Positions 11,130 through 21,973 of a stretch of DNA of 64,000 nt are shown here, one piece after another. The stretch comes from Blasia pusilla. Its lineage: Eukaryota; Marchantiophyta; Marchantiopsida; Blasiales. The stretch's first letter is position 1. Every line of letters begins with the position of its first letter. The notes beneath the pieces were generated by a model. The model made no database searches and was not told where the DNA came from. It was given only the letters and a program-made list of their open reading frames with translations. Position numbers and translations under genes: made by a program. The stretch lies in the NCBI GenBank assembly GCA_050084515.1, contig CM114271.1:10106001-10170000 (forward strand), given 5' to 3'.

Positions 11130-12434
11130 TCATTCCAGGTGATCCGGGTATTCTTCATTTGCGCCAAGCTTGAATAACACCTTGTGGCAGAGCTCATAAG
11201 GCCCTACCTTATGTAAAAACACTGCACGTTCTTGTGCTGTCATAGGGGCTAGAAATGTAAGAGTGACCAGGAATCGTAGAATATCTTTGTACGAAGATCT
11301 TTGCAAGGTCTCTTCGCTGCTCAAGAATAGATTTTCATCCATAAAGTTGTCTTCCAAGGTAATTGTGAGGTCGGTCTTGGGCAGCCTCAAGCGCGATAGG
11401 AAGTCCGCGTTGGTATGGATCTTCCCTGCTCTTGTTACTATATCAAAGGTCAACTCTTGCAACTACACATCCACCTAGCAATCCTCCCGGACAAGTCTAC
11501 TTTGACCACAAAGGCACGAAGCACAAAATGGTTGATATGAAAGAAAAATGGATACCCCATCAAGTATGTCGAATCTTTTTACAGGTGAAGACCATTCCCA
11601 AGGCTTCTCTCTCCGTAGTCGTGTACTTCTGCTCTGCAATTGAGAGTTTCCGGTCTACATAGTAGATGGGGTAATCCTTCTTCTCATCCAACTGACTTAG
11701 TACTACTCCAATCGCAAACGAAGAAGTGTCTACATACACGTGGAACGTCTTTGTCCAATTAGGAGGACGAACCACAGGAGCCGTTAGCAGCGCATGCTTC
11801 AACTCCTCAAACGCAACTTGACAAGTTGGAGACCACTCCCACTCCTCTGTCTTCTTCAGTAGGGTAGTTAAAGGCTTCGCCTTTAGTGCGTTATCCTTAA
11901 TGAATCGGAGATAGTACCCCACATGCCCCGAGAATCCTCTTAGCTCACGAAGACTCGTGGGAGCTTCCAACTCTGAAATTATCTCTACCTTAGCCTTATC
12001 CACTTCGATACCGCGCAAAGACACTCGATGTCCCAATAGGATATCCTACTTCATTGCAATGTAAGACTTCTCTGGGTGCAAAGATAGTTGCACTTCTTGG
12101 CACCGAGACAAGGTTAGCTCCAGCTTTAGCAAATGTTTGGTTGCCGAGCGGAAGACACAAAAGTCATCCAGGAAAATTTCTATGAATCTTTGCAAGTAGT
12201 CCTGAAAGATCAAAATCATCACTCTTTGAAAAGCGGTTGGAGCGTTGCATAGCCTGAAAGGCATCACTCAATAGGAAAAAGTGCCTCAATCCGTAGTAAA
12301 GGTAGTCAAGGCCCGTTCCTTTTCTCTAATAGAGACTTGATTGTAACCTAAATATCCATCCAAGAATGTAAAGCGTTCATGACCGGCCACTTTATCTAAG
12401 ATAGTATCATTGAAGGGCACTGGGTGATGATTCT
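11130..12434 (-). pseudogene. Family A reverse transcriptase (5' truncated) and RNase H (copy 1)
   Basis: The visible RT starts near 12434 (HHPVPFNDTI), with MPFRLCNAPTAFQRVMILIF near 12265-12205 and catalytic IFLDDFCVF near 12180. SLRGIEVDKAKVEIISELEA follows near 12020, then RNase H (FHVYVDTSSFAIGVVLSQLD near 11740; EQKYTTTEREALGMVF near 11650). The DD-containing motif FLDDF and the GIEVDKAKVE phrase are typical of the Tat/Athila side of plant gypsy elements. The 5' part of RT, protease and gag are missing because the sequence switches to a plus-strand LTR at about 12435. Confidence 0.87.
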
Positions 12435-12439
12435 TCAAT

Positions 12440-13692
12440 CGCGAAGATAGGACTGAAAATATAAGATAGCAAAGAGAAAGGCAACAAAGACTACAAAGAG
12501 CAGGAAGATTGTGAAGACTGACTCATCACGGCAATTTTGGAAGCCAGATTTGGAGCTGCGCCAGAGTTAAAAGAGAGCGGAAATGGAGTGCCACGGCAAT
12601 TAGCAATCTTAGGAAGATGGTCACTTAGGTCAAAACTTTCCGGTCTTCAAAAATACCATCCTCCGTGAATACCAAGGCACTGAATCTACCGCCCATCTGC
12701 CACCAGGCTGAAGTAAAACCTCCCCGAGGCTGTCTGGACTCCGGGCCGAACCTCGGCTTACTATCCAAACCGGGCTCTTGTCTATCAAAAAGAAAAGAAA
12801 AGAAAAATGGTGGAGACTGCATAGACAAAGCCAAATCGTCTGGCTTTGCTGTCACTGGCTATTCACGCGCAACAGGCGCTGTCTGAGATGGGGTTAGGGC
12901 AGATGTAACCGGCGGACTAGCTAGCCTCAATGGAGGAGGTTAGGAGTAGCACTTAGAAATCTAGATTAGAATAGGAAGATCAATCATACTTGTAAAAGAC
13001 TAGTTATAGAATGAATAAGAAGAAGAAGAAGAAGGGATCATTCCCTTGTGTTGCGAATTCTCCAGTAATATTGATCACAGTCATTCTTTTATGTGGGAAG
13101 TTTTCTTAGTAGTCTTGTTAAATTGGGTAAGGAGTTTGTTGGGGATGATCCAAGCCAAAGAGTCTTTTGTGCTTTGAAGCTTGTAATACTTTCTAGTCTT
13201 TCCACTCTTTGATGCAAAAGAAGAGTCTTCTCTCATGCTTTTTGATGTGCGGAATTGTATGTGGATTCTATTGGACTGCAGTAGAGATGAGAGTTGAGTC
13301 TTGTAATTTTGAAATTTCAGAAGATAATCAGGAAGAAGCATAGGAAAGCTATTAAATAGTGAGTAACCTGCCATGACAGATTTAGTTTTGAAAGTAGGAT
13401 GAGTCGCCATTTTTTAGGTCTCTTTGAGATCTTCGTAGAGCTTTGTTTTTCAAGATTCGCAAGAGTCTTCATGTGCACTTGAGAAGACTCTTTTCCAAGA
13501 GGGAAGAAAATGCTTTTATTATTTTGTACTTGTACAAGAGTGTCATTGTAGTTAGTCAGTAAAAATCATTGAAGAAGGAGTTTATTCTTGATATTCTTTA
13601 TAAAACCTCTCTTTACTTAGGAAACAGTGGTCTCTTGGGAACGAACTGAGTTCTTTGCAATAAAAAGAGTATCTTTTTCCTAGATTTGTACA
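12440..13692 (+). repeat. Family A 5' LTR, truncated at its start
   Basis: It starts mid-LTR at gcgaagatagga, equivalent to about 60700, and ends at TTGTACA (13692) before the PBS. Internal landmarks shared with other family A LTRs are gatgatccaagcc, cactctttgatgc, gtagagatgagagttgagtc and gaaacagtggtctcttggg. The purine-rich strand is full of GAAGACT/AAAGACT words. Confidence 0.8.
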
Positions 13693-13720
13693 GTATATAA
13701 GGAAATAGGTAAGGAATTTT

Positions 13721-13738
13721 TGGCGCTGCTGCCGTGGA
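13721..13738 (+). promoter_or_regulatory. Family A primer-binding site (tRNA-Asp type)
   Basis: TGGCGCTGCTGCCGTGGA lies 28 bp after the LTR end. It differs at three positions from the tRNA-Asp-complementary site used by Athila-type elements (TGGCGCCGTTGCCGGGGA). Confidence 0.8.
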
Positions 13739-13871
13739 TCACTAGATCTCCCAAGCAAGGAGAGGTAGCGAGAGACAGTGGGGTATGGGAGTAGAACAAG
13801 TCGTAGGACCCCCACTTGGTGTAAGACGGGTACTACAAGCGGAGGATCCTTCTGCGCTGAGAGTACCATGG

Positions 13872-15684
13872 AACTAAGAAAATTATCCAAAGAGTCTTCA
13901 TTCCCATAGAGTGGAGCCTTGTGTGCGGGGTGAGGCGTTTAAGATCTTTGGACGTTTTGGATGGATCTGGAAAGAAGCATTGAAACGCGCGAGCAAAGAT
14001 CTGAGGGAGAAAGAAGAGAAAGAGAAGAGCAAAGTGCCTGGAGACCGCCAAGGACACCTGCGAAGAACCGTTCCCCTCTTTGTCCAAAGCCTTCTGGGCG
14101 AAGACAAGAGAGAAGGAGGTCACCTATGCCTCTTGATTCACCACCGAAGCCAGACCCAGAAGAGGAGTGGGATCGGTTTGACCACCACAACTCGGATGAA
14201 GAGAAGGATAACAGAGGGGATGTGCCTTCCCCATCAAGTGGTGGAAGTCCTCTAAGTAGTGAAGGCAGCGAACCACCGATGGCACAACCACGCAAGGCGC
14301 TTCTGAGATATCCCACCTTTGCAGGAAGCAAGCGAGATGATGGGTATGACTTCATGTTGGAGTTTACCCATGTGGCAAAAGAAAATGGAGAAGGATGAGA
14401 GGAGGATCTCCTTAGAGTCTTTCCTGGACTCTTAAAGAAGCATACCAGTCAGTGGTATGAGGGGATAGACGCAGAGCATTTGGAAACTTGGAAGACCCTG
14501 CTTAAGACGTTTCTTCATGAGTTTGGGGACCTAGAATTTGATGATCGCCTCCTTACGAAGCTTCATGATTTTAAAAGAAGAAAGAGACTTTGAGAGAGTA
14601 CATTGAGAGATTTCACAGCTTGGCTCGTAAGTTGGAGCACACCACTATGCCACAATTAGTGGATTGGTATATGTTGGGTTTATCCAAGGAGATGGATCCC
14701 TACTGTTGCAGGAGGCAACATGACTCATTAGCATTTGTCATCGCCTCTTTAGAAGCTTACAAGGCGTTGGAGAAGTCCAAGCGGACGTGGAAGAAGTGAC
14801 ATCATAGGAAGTGGACAAGCTCTTCATGAGAGGAGTCTTCGTCTTCTTCGAACTCTCGGGATACCTCGGCGGGCAGCACTAGCAGCAAAGACTCCGAGTC
14901 TGAGGAGGACTCCAAGGGCAAGAAGAAGAAGAAGAAAGCAAGACGCCTAAGATGGTCTTTGTCCTCAGGGAAGGGACGTAGGGACCAGAGCGCAAAGACA
15001 GAGAGCCGCAAGTCGGTAAGCCTTGATCGTAAGACTAAGAAGGATGGGGAGAAATCCGCCAACAGTGAATTGACAAAGCAAATGGCCGAATTAAAGGTAC
15101 ACTTGGCGGCCCAAAATGATTCTCGAAGAAGGTCACGTCTTATGCGGCCTAACATATGGTGTAGTGCTTGTGGGACTCAAGGGCAAACAGTGCCAGAGTG
15201 CCCACTACAACGAGACTTACGTTGGATGCAAGAAGAAACCTCAAAGGAAGAGGGATGGTATGAAGCAGACTAGTGGGAGGGATGCTATGCGGTTCAGGGA
15301 GTTCCCGAGGCTAGTACTTCTCGTAGCTGGATCCCTAGATACATGCCGCCAAAATATGGAGAGCATAGGCCTCTATGACAGATCATGGGACCCGCAGCAT
15401 TCACCCCACCCATCAAAAGAAATTGATGCTATAATTGTGAGGCAACCGATCATTGGGCAAACAACTGTCCCAACTCAAAGAGACTAGTGGGGTTGAATTC
15501 ATTGTGTGGTAATTGCAAGAAGGGAGGACACACTCCAGTGGAGTGCTCGGAACCTCAAGTGCCGCGGCTCTTGGTCAAATATGTAACCACTCCACCGGCA
15601 CCAACCAAAACCAAGAATGAGGTTAATGTGCAGCTAGTGCGCGTGTGGAAGAAGTCACCACACCAAGGATGCCAAGGAAGCTGA
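13872..15684 (+). pseudogene. Family A gag with three CCHC-type knuckles (copy 2)
   Basis: Starts at the ATG at 13872 (MELRKLSKESSF) but meets a stop after 12 codons. The capsid core reads LLKKHTSQWYEGIDAEHLET near 14430-14490 and REYIERFHSLARKLEHTT near 14595-14645, matching Retrotrans_gag-type proteins. A Ser/Lys/Glu-rich linker follows at 14800-15060. Three zinc-knuckle units are readable: CSACGTQGQTVPEC (15163-15204; His replaced by Gln), CYNCEATDHWANNC (about 15429-15470) and CGNCKKGGHTPVEC (15505-15546). The homologous, better preserved gag is at 41054-42836. Stops and frameshifts are frequent. Confidence 0.85.
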
Positions 15685-16560
15685 CAATGAAGGAAGACGA
15701 CCCTGTAACGAGATCGACAAAGAGTCCTCAGATTGGCCCAAAGACATTCTCAACAAGGTCTTCCCATTGGAAACCACGTCCAAGTCTAAGAAGAAGACTG
15801 TGAGAGCAAGACCCCAGAATCTTCATCTTTTGAAAGTGTTAGGTCTACGAAGAAAGCGGTTGAGACATTTCTGCGCGGGAAAGCTATTCTGAAAGGTAAT
15901 GAGGACCTAACTTTTGATCGTAATCATCCAAAGTACTTCCATCCGGAAGTAGAGGAGCAGGTCCGTAACCAAGTTCAGGAAGAACAAGCAAGGGGAGTCT
16001 TCGTGCAATGACCCTTACATAAGCACAAAGAAGTAAAAATGGAGACCTCGTTGGCTTCCCCTTTGGTGATGGAAGCTTACGACTTGCTGAAGTATTTGGT
16101 TGCCATTCCAACAAATATGCATTTTTTGCACTTACTTATGGATAATCCCATTTATGGGAAAATTCTCCAATGTTGGAAGGTTGGACGTAAGAAGAAGGCA
16201 GGAGCAAAGAAGCTCCCACTGGTGGATTTTTTCCGCATAGAAGTTGAAGACCTTGGTGTGTCGGAAGTGGAAGTTGAAATTGAAGGGCATACCATCAAGA
16301 AGGTCCCTATAGATTCTGGAAGCAGGATCAACATCATGACAGAGTAGATCGCTCAGGCTTTAGGTCACACTAAGTATGAATCCACCGATAAGTATTTACG
16401 CTTCGCGGATCAGTCTCGTAAGCGGCCCTTGGGGCAGCTGACCCAGATATCCACTATGATAGGAGGGGTTCTATTTCTACTAGACTATCTTGTCCTTTAG
16501 CCTTTGACAGTCATAGATTACCCCTTACTCATTGGAAGACCGAGGCTTTATGGGGCTGAG
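15685..16560 (+). pseudogene. Family A aspartic protease region (copy 2)
   Basis: The reading at 16230-16350 gives EVEVEIEGHTIKKVPIDSGS then INIMTE and a stop. The PIDSG block is the retropepsin active-site motif, with the catalytic aspartate. Downstream, DYPLLIGRPRLYGAEV near 16515-16565 fits the second conserved retropepsin block (LLIGRP). The stretch 15685-16030 has only a broken linker. Confidence 0.8.
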
Positions 16561-16949
16561 GTCAATTCAAATTGGAAAAGACGAAGATTCACGTTCCAAA
16601 CGCCATCAAGTACTTCCAAGAAGTTGGTGAAGTTGTCTTGGAAGTCTCGGCCGTCTCAAGGAGAGACACCTGCCATGGATGAGGGGTATACCTTGGATCA
16701 AGACCTGGCAATTGATACTGAGTCCTTGTCCTATGTGTGCTACTAGGAGTGCTATGAGATAGATGAAGAATTTCTACAATCAGAGCAAAGCAAGTCCTTC
16801 CCAAGAGAGGAGCCAACTAGGCTCACTACCTACCAATTCACGGACAAAATGGTGTAGGTAAAGGACTACCAAGAAGTCTTGATCAGCAATACTAAGGCAT
16901 TACGTTTGTCTGCAGACTTGATGCATCTAAAATTTCACTATATAAAACT

Positions 16950-18043
16950 TTGCTTTCGAAGTACCTTGATGTGTTTGCCTACACCATGGATGAGATAAAA
17001 GGAGTACGAGCCAAATATGGGGAGCATAGAATTGATCTAAAGCCTGGGGAAATCCCTGTGCAAATGTGGTAGTATAGATTGAATCCAAAGTATTCCTTAA
17101 TGGTCAAAGATGAAAATGATCAGAGGTTGGAAGAAGGAGTCATCTATCCGGTGCTTAGTAGTGAGTGGATGTCTCCCATAGGCATTGTTCCGAAGAAGAA
17201 GTCGGGTAAGATCAGGGTATGTCAAGACTATAGGAAGCTTAATGCGGCCACCCTGAAGGATCATCATCCCCTGCCCTTTACCGATACTATCTTAGATAAA
17301 GTGGCTGGTCATGAACGCTACACATTCCTGGACGGATATTTCGGTTACAATCAAGTGTCCATTAGAGAAAAGGACCGGGCCCTGACTACCTTCACCACAG
17401 ATTGGGGTACTTTTGCCTATCGAGTGATGCCTTTTGGCATGTGCAATGCCCTTGCCACTTTTCAAAGAATGATGATCTCTATCTTTCAGGAGTACTTGCA
17501 AAGGTTCATAGAGATCTTCTTGGATGACTTTTGTGTCTTTAGCTCGACAGCCGATCATTTGCAGAAGCTAGAGCTGAACTTGGCTTGGTGCAAAGAAGTG
17601 CAATTGTCTTTGCACTCAGAGAAGTCTTACATTGCAATGAAGCATGATATCCTATTGGGGCATCAAGTGTCTTCGCGTGGTATAGAAATGGATAAGGCTA
17701 AGGTGGAAATAATTTCAGAGTTGGAAGCTCCCATGAATCTTCATGAGCTAAGAGGATTCTGGGGGGTTCTATTGCCCGTTCATTAAGGATTATGCACTAA
17801 AGGCAAAGCCTTTAACTACCCTACTGAAGAAAACTGAGGAGTGAGAGTGGTTGCCAGTGTGTCAGACGACATTTGATGAGTTGAAGCAGGAGTTGATAAC
17901 TTCTCCTGTGCTTCGTCCTCCGGACTGGACGAAGACATTTCAAGTGTATGTAGACACCTCTTCGTTTGCCATTTGTGTAGTACTAAATCAATTAGATGAG
18001 AAGAAGAAGGATTACCTTATCTATTACGCAGGTCAGAAATACA
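16950..18043 (+). pseudogene. Family A reverse transcriptase and truncated RNase H (copy 2)
   Basis: A 235-codon open stretch at 17079-17786 carries RT blocks EEGVIYPVLSSEWMSPIGIV, VCQDYRKLNAATLKDHHPLP, FLDGYFGYNQVSI, MPFGMCNALATFQRMMI and catalytic EIFLDDFCVF (about 17507-17540). After a frameshift near 17760, RNase H starts (FQVYVDTSSFAICVVLNQLD, 17940-17995) and stops abruptly at QKYN (18040), where hAT sequence begins. The upstream connection to protease includes KYLDVFAYTMDEI near 16960-17000. Confidence 0.9.
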
Positions 18044-19298
18044 ATTGATAGATCATTTGGAATGATCTCAACGTGTAAAATAAATTTGCAGCATTCCCAT
18101 CGTCCTCTGAAGGGGAAATATCTCTAAAGCATGTCAATACTGATTCTAGAGAATCACACAATGTGGTCACAGCTTGCCAACGGGATAACCATCTAATCTT
18201 GTGGTATCTCTTCATAACTCGTTGGGAGTCATTGAATTTTTCTTGCAACGATGCTAGAATTGTTTTCCTCTTGGACGACCTTCTAAAGTAACCAGCTATT
18301 GCATTGAGAATCGAATCGACTTCAGAGGATATTGACTTGCAATCAGGAGCTTTCGCAGCTGACAAAGCCGCCAAAATTGTTCTATGGGCTACACAATGAA
18401 CTGAAAGAATATAGGGATTTACCTTCTGCTTTATTTGGGAGGCCACCCCTGTCTGGCTACCTACCATTGTAGAAGCTCCATTTGAACCAAATGCTACCAT
18501 TGTGGAGAATTCTAACCCTCCATCTTTGATTAGTTGCAACAAACTTTCAGTAATAGCATTGGAACATTTTGATTCGCAACGAAGTAGTCCCGGAAAACAA
18601 CATTCTGCGTGGCCCTCTTCAATGAAGGTGGCAAACAAAACCAAATGCCCTGTTACAGATATATCAGTTGACTCATCGATCATAATGCCATAGAAAGGAG
18701 AGGCTTGAACTCTCACAAGAGTTCTTCTAAACAAAACTTGGCTAATGAAGTAACACATCTCACTACAACTCTTTTCATCATGATATAAATCTCAGGTAAT
18801 AGAGGTATTGATCAATAACATTAACTTACAAAGGCTAGGAAATTAAAAAAATGGCATAGCCTCCTTCGCAAGGAAGTATGCGCACTTAAACAATGTCAAC
18901 AACGCGATTTCACAAGTGCGGTTGGTGGTGGAAACTTCTTACCCCCATGTGCAGCCCATGCAAGCTTGATGTGCTCGTTGGACTTGGCATGATCAGTGAA
19001 GGCTGAAACCTTACAGTTTATTGCGCCATCTTTGGCAAACACACTCTTTCCTTTCCCCTTCTTACAAACTTTACAAAAGATTCTACCAAGGGTTGAATCC
19101 CACTCAATCCAATCATACATCGAATATCATACATCCTTGCATGCTACACGAACTTTTCCAGGTACATTCGCACTGCTTCCTAACAAAGGCGACTCATCTC
19201 TATCATCAGATGAGTGAGACAATGCGATAATGTCACGCTCGTTATTGATTCGTTCCTTACCTAGGAAGGAAGTCATTGTCTTTTTCCTCTTGGCCATA
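18033..19298 (-). pseudogene. hAT-superfamily transposase, copy 1 (C-terminus missing)
   Basis: The minus-strand reading starts at the ATG near 19298 (MAKRKKTMTSFLGKE). A zinc finger with C-x2-C and H-x5-H (IFCKVCKKGKGK ... HAKSNEH) is at about 19090-18960. KCAYFLAKEAMPFF follows near 18875-18835. The catalytic-core-like region is at 18758-18033: SPFYGIMIDESTDIS with the first acidic residues, VAFGSNGASTMVG, VHCVAHRTILAALS and KIRWLSRWQAV. This matches ZNF862/DUF4371-like hAT proteins. Stops lie at V*Y (near 19125), FF*F (near 18845) and T*D (near 18795). The C-terminal dimerisation domain seen in copy 2 is absent because of the break at 18043. An intron covering one of the stops cannot be excluded. 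Confidence 0.82.
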
Positions 19299-19495
19299 TG
19301 CACTACTGGGCACTGGGCAACTATCTGGACTACAACATGAAAGCACGGAAGAAGGGCTACCCCACGGGAATAAGCTGGAATGGAGGAGCTGCAATGAGCT
19401 CCAAGATTTCAAAGTAAAGAGCAAAGTAAAGTGAGAGTAAAGTAAATAGTGAGCTGATAAAGAGCCCGCGGGATACGGCTAGGAGGAGGACACCC

Positions 19496-19650
19496 TGGCT
19501 CAAATCGAGATAAACCTTGGCCCAAATGAACATAAACCCTGGTCCAAATCGAGAGAAATCTTGGCCCTAATGGACAGAAACCATGGCCCAAATCTAGAGA
19601 AACCCTTGACCAAACAAAGAGAAACTCTGGCCCAAATTTGCATAAACCCT
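19496..19650. repeat. Minisatellite of about 22 bp x 7 (hAT copy 1)
   Basis: Units follow the pattern TGGCCCAAATCGAGAGAAACCC with substitutions. It lies 200-350 bp upstream of the transposase start, so it may be part of the promoter or 5' UTR. The same array is in copy 2 at 35760-35914. Confidence 0.85.
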
Positions 19651-19893
19651 GAATCGCACGATGGAAAAAAAGGTGAAGTCGCGGTCGTGTCTAAACAGTT
19701 CTCAACGCTGGAAGTCCCCACCCGTAACCAAGTCGAACTAGAGAGAGTGTGAGTCTCTGAGAGCCGAGAGAAGTTGCAGCAGCTGCGCAACTTGGAGAGG
19801 CCCGCGTAAATGTAGGCGATTTGCGGAGCAGCAGAGCAAATCGATGCAAACTTGCTAAGGAAACAAAAATAAGAAATATATCCCGGCTGCTTG

Positions 19894-19898
19894 AGAGA
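19894..19898. repeat. Target-site duplication AGAGA, left copy (right copy 29640-29644)
   Basis: The uninterrupted hAT copy 2 reads cttgagagaacacag at this place. The left flank here ends in AGAGA and the right flank begins AGAGA then ACACAG. The A at 29640 may instead belong to the element end (GACA), giving a 4-bp GAGA. Confidence 0.8.
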
Positions 19899-20002
19899 TG
19901 TCGTGCGAATCCACATCGTCATACAACATACATCGTTGACATACCATACTCACATACGTACATAACATAGACGAGAGTATCCACAAACGCAAGTGTACCA
20001 CA
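19899..20002 (-). repeat. DNMT-gypsy: displaced LTR piece
   Basis: 19899-20002 repeats 20375-20478 (TGTCGTGCGAATCC ... GTGTACCACA) with a few substitutions. It is joined to the next LTR by AC, forming CCACA-AC-TGAAAT. Confidence 0.9.
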
Positions 20003-20004
20003 AC

Positions 20005-20478
20005 TGAAATCCGTGAAAGACCTACTGTCATAAAACACGTTTACAATCACATACAATCGAGCCAAACCCACTCCACGATGGGAGAATCCAGGTCGAAGCT
20101 TGCGGGAAACACCATAGCCAAGAGCTCTACTCACTACCAAGGCTAACTCCCAACGCAATAGGCTCAACTCAAAGAACTGACTGTTCTTTGAGTGCACTCC
20201 ACCTTATATCCTCCAACCTAAGAGCGGGCCCTACTAGGAAACTCACCCCCAACTGAGTAACCTCCAACCCTATGTATGGAACCGCATCTCTACCAAGCCA
20301 CTACGGTCCTACATAAGGAATGACCTCTACTAGCACACTATACTCTACGACATAATCCGTATGGTCATGACAGCTGTCGTGCGAATCCACATCGTCATAC
20401 AACATACATCGCTGACATACCATACTCACATATGTACATAACATAGACGAGAGTATCCACAAACGCAAGTGTACCACA
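20005..20478 (-). repeat. DNMT-gypsy 3' LTR (474 bp)
   Basis: The plus strand runs TGAAATCCGTGAAAG to GTGTACCACA. It abuts the polypurine tract, and its first 369 bp recur at 29272-29640. It contains the 10-bp palindrome GACAGCTGTC at 20369-20378. Confidence 0.85.
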
Positions 20479-20490
20479 ACTCGCCCCCCT
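20479..20490 (-). promoter_or_regulatory. DNMT-gypsy polypurine tract
   Basis: The minus strand reads AGGGGGGCGAGT just before the LTR start TGTGGTACAC. It is the expected plus-strand primer. Confidence 0.8.
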
Positions 20491-20879
20491 AACTGGCGGT
20501 TAGGTCCCTCTAACTCCCAGGTAGCCCTATACATCTACTACATGCTATACACCTTCTTGGGTGCCTGAATCACAAGGCCGGGTGCTAGGTTGCCCCATCG
20601 TTAGTCGCACATCTGTAATCCATATCATGCAAAGATCAAGTCATCTACCTCTCCTAAGTACATCGAGGACAAACCCACCTTCCAAGAGGGAACAACATCC
20701 AAACGTGGAGTCAAACACATCATGTGCCAACCCCTAGAACACCGATCACACACCAACATACGGGTGCGTTACGTGCAGACCCACACAACATGCACCTCAA
20801 GCTAGCACGTATCATGGCTAAGCTTGGGTCAATCAGATACCATCCACATTTGGAAGATGACATGGCGCACAATTACGCA

Positions 20880-21973
20880 CATGGTCCTTCCAAACAACTC
20901 CATCACGACCCTCCAACATGAGAACTCCAGAAGCTAACACCTCGCGCACTCATAAAATAGTGCGGCCTGCCGTCACATCCAACGTTGTCAGGGCAATCTG
21001 CTGCAAATAGACATAGTCCCCCACATGGAACCTACGAATCGATGGTCGATAACCTCCACCTCGAATGGTTGCATACCGCAACGTATCCCCTGTGTTGAGC
21101 AATGGCAAGATTCTCAAAGGTCGTTGGCATAACTCTCCGAAAGAGCTCCGCCCGTTGAGAACACACCCTCATCCACATCTCCGGGTCATCAAGGTTCACC
21201 ACCTCACTAGACTCCCGACCAATTCTTTGGCAAGTCGGATCTCGGCCGTATAATGAAAATAAGGTGAGAAGGAAGCCAAGGATGCTTGACGATCGAACCT
21301 ATACCCCATGGCTAACCATGGCAATCGAATATCCGGTCTCCAAGATGCCCTTCAGAGGCCATACTTGCGCAATGCCCTTTTCATCGCCCCGAACCACACG
21401 CTCAGCCAAACCATCCGCCCCGGATGATCTCGAGACGTGGTCCGATGATCAATCAACGCCTTGTCACACAAGACTGAAACTCATCCTGAAACTCAGACCT
21501 GGTTGGTCAAGACTTGGTGATGCACCAAAATGACTAAGCACTCTATCCAAACGCATACGCCATTCCCTCACTCGCCTTGTCCGGTAATGCCACCAACTCA
21601 ATCCACTTGGAGAAGTGCTCCACCATCACCAACACATATCGATGATGTCGTACAGTCAACGGTAACGGTCCCGCAAAGTCCACACTCCAATGGTAACCCA
21701 ACCCCATAATAGGCAAGGGGTGTAATTGTGGTGTATGGGCATTAAATGATGCCCTCACCCGGTCACAAACCATACAATGTGACACCAACTGCTGCACCTG
21801 AGTATGCATGCCACGCCACCAATCTTCGCCAAGGAGTAAGCTATACGACGCTTTACCCCAAAATGTCCCAACTCCTCATGGGCATGTCGCACAATGCGCT
21901 CTCTCTGAGCCAAATGTGGCACTACTCGTACTCTACCATCCTCCCACACGCGGAGAATATGTGTTCCCTCCAA
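20880..21973 (-). pseudogene. DNMT-gypsy integrase (copy 2)
   Basis: The zinc-binding HHCC region reads RIVRHAHEELGHFGVKRR (about 21905-21850), then SHCMVCDRVRASF (about 21780-21745). The core begins HWSVDFAGPLPLTVRHHRYV (about 21690-21630), with the first catalytic aspartate. DHPGADGLAERVV (about 21440-21395) carries the catalytic glutamate region. YFLLYGRDPDLP follows near 21215. The C-terminal end near 20990-20890 reads LEGRDG and CAPCHLP, a pattern common at gypsy pol ends. Frameshifts occur near 21810 and 21540. Function: insertion of the cDNA into chromosomal DNA. Confidence 0.85.

Noticed and set aside
19409-19591. Open frame with repeated LGPRF/GLSRF-type phrases
   Set aside because: It is a translation of the 22-bp minisatellite in one phase, not a gene.
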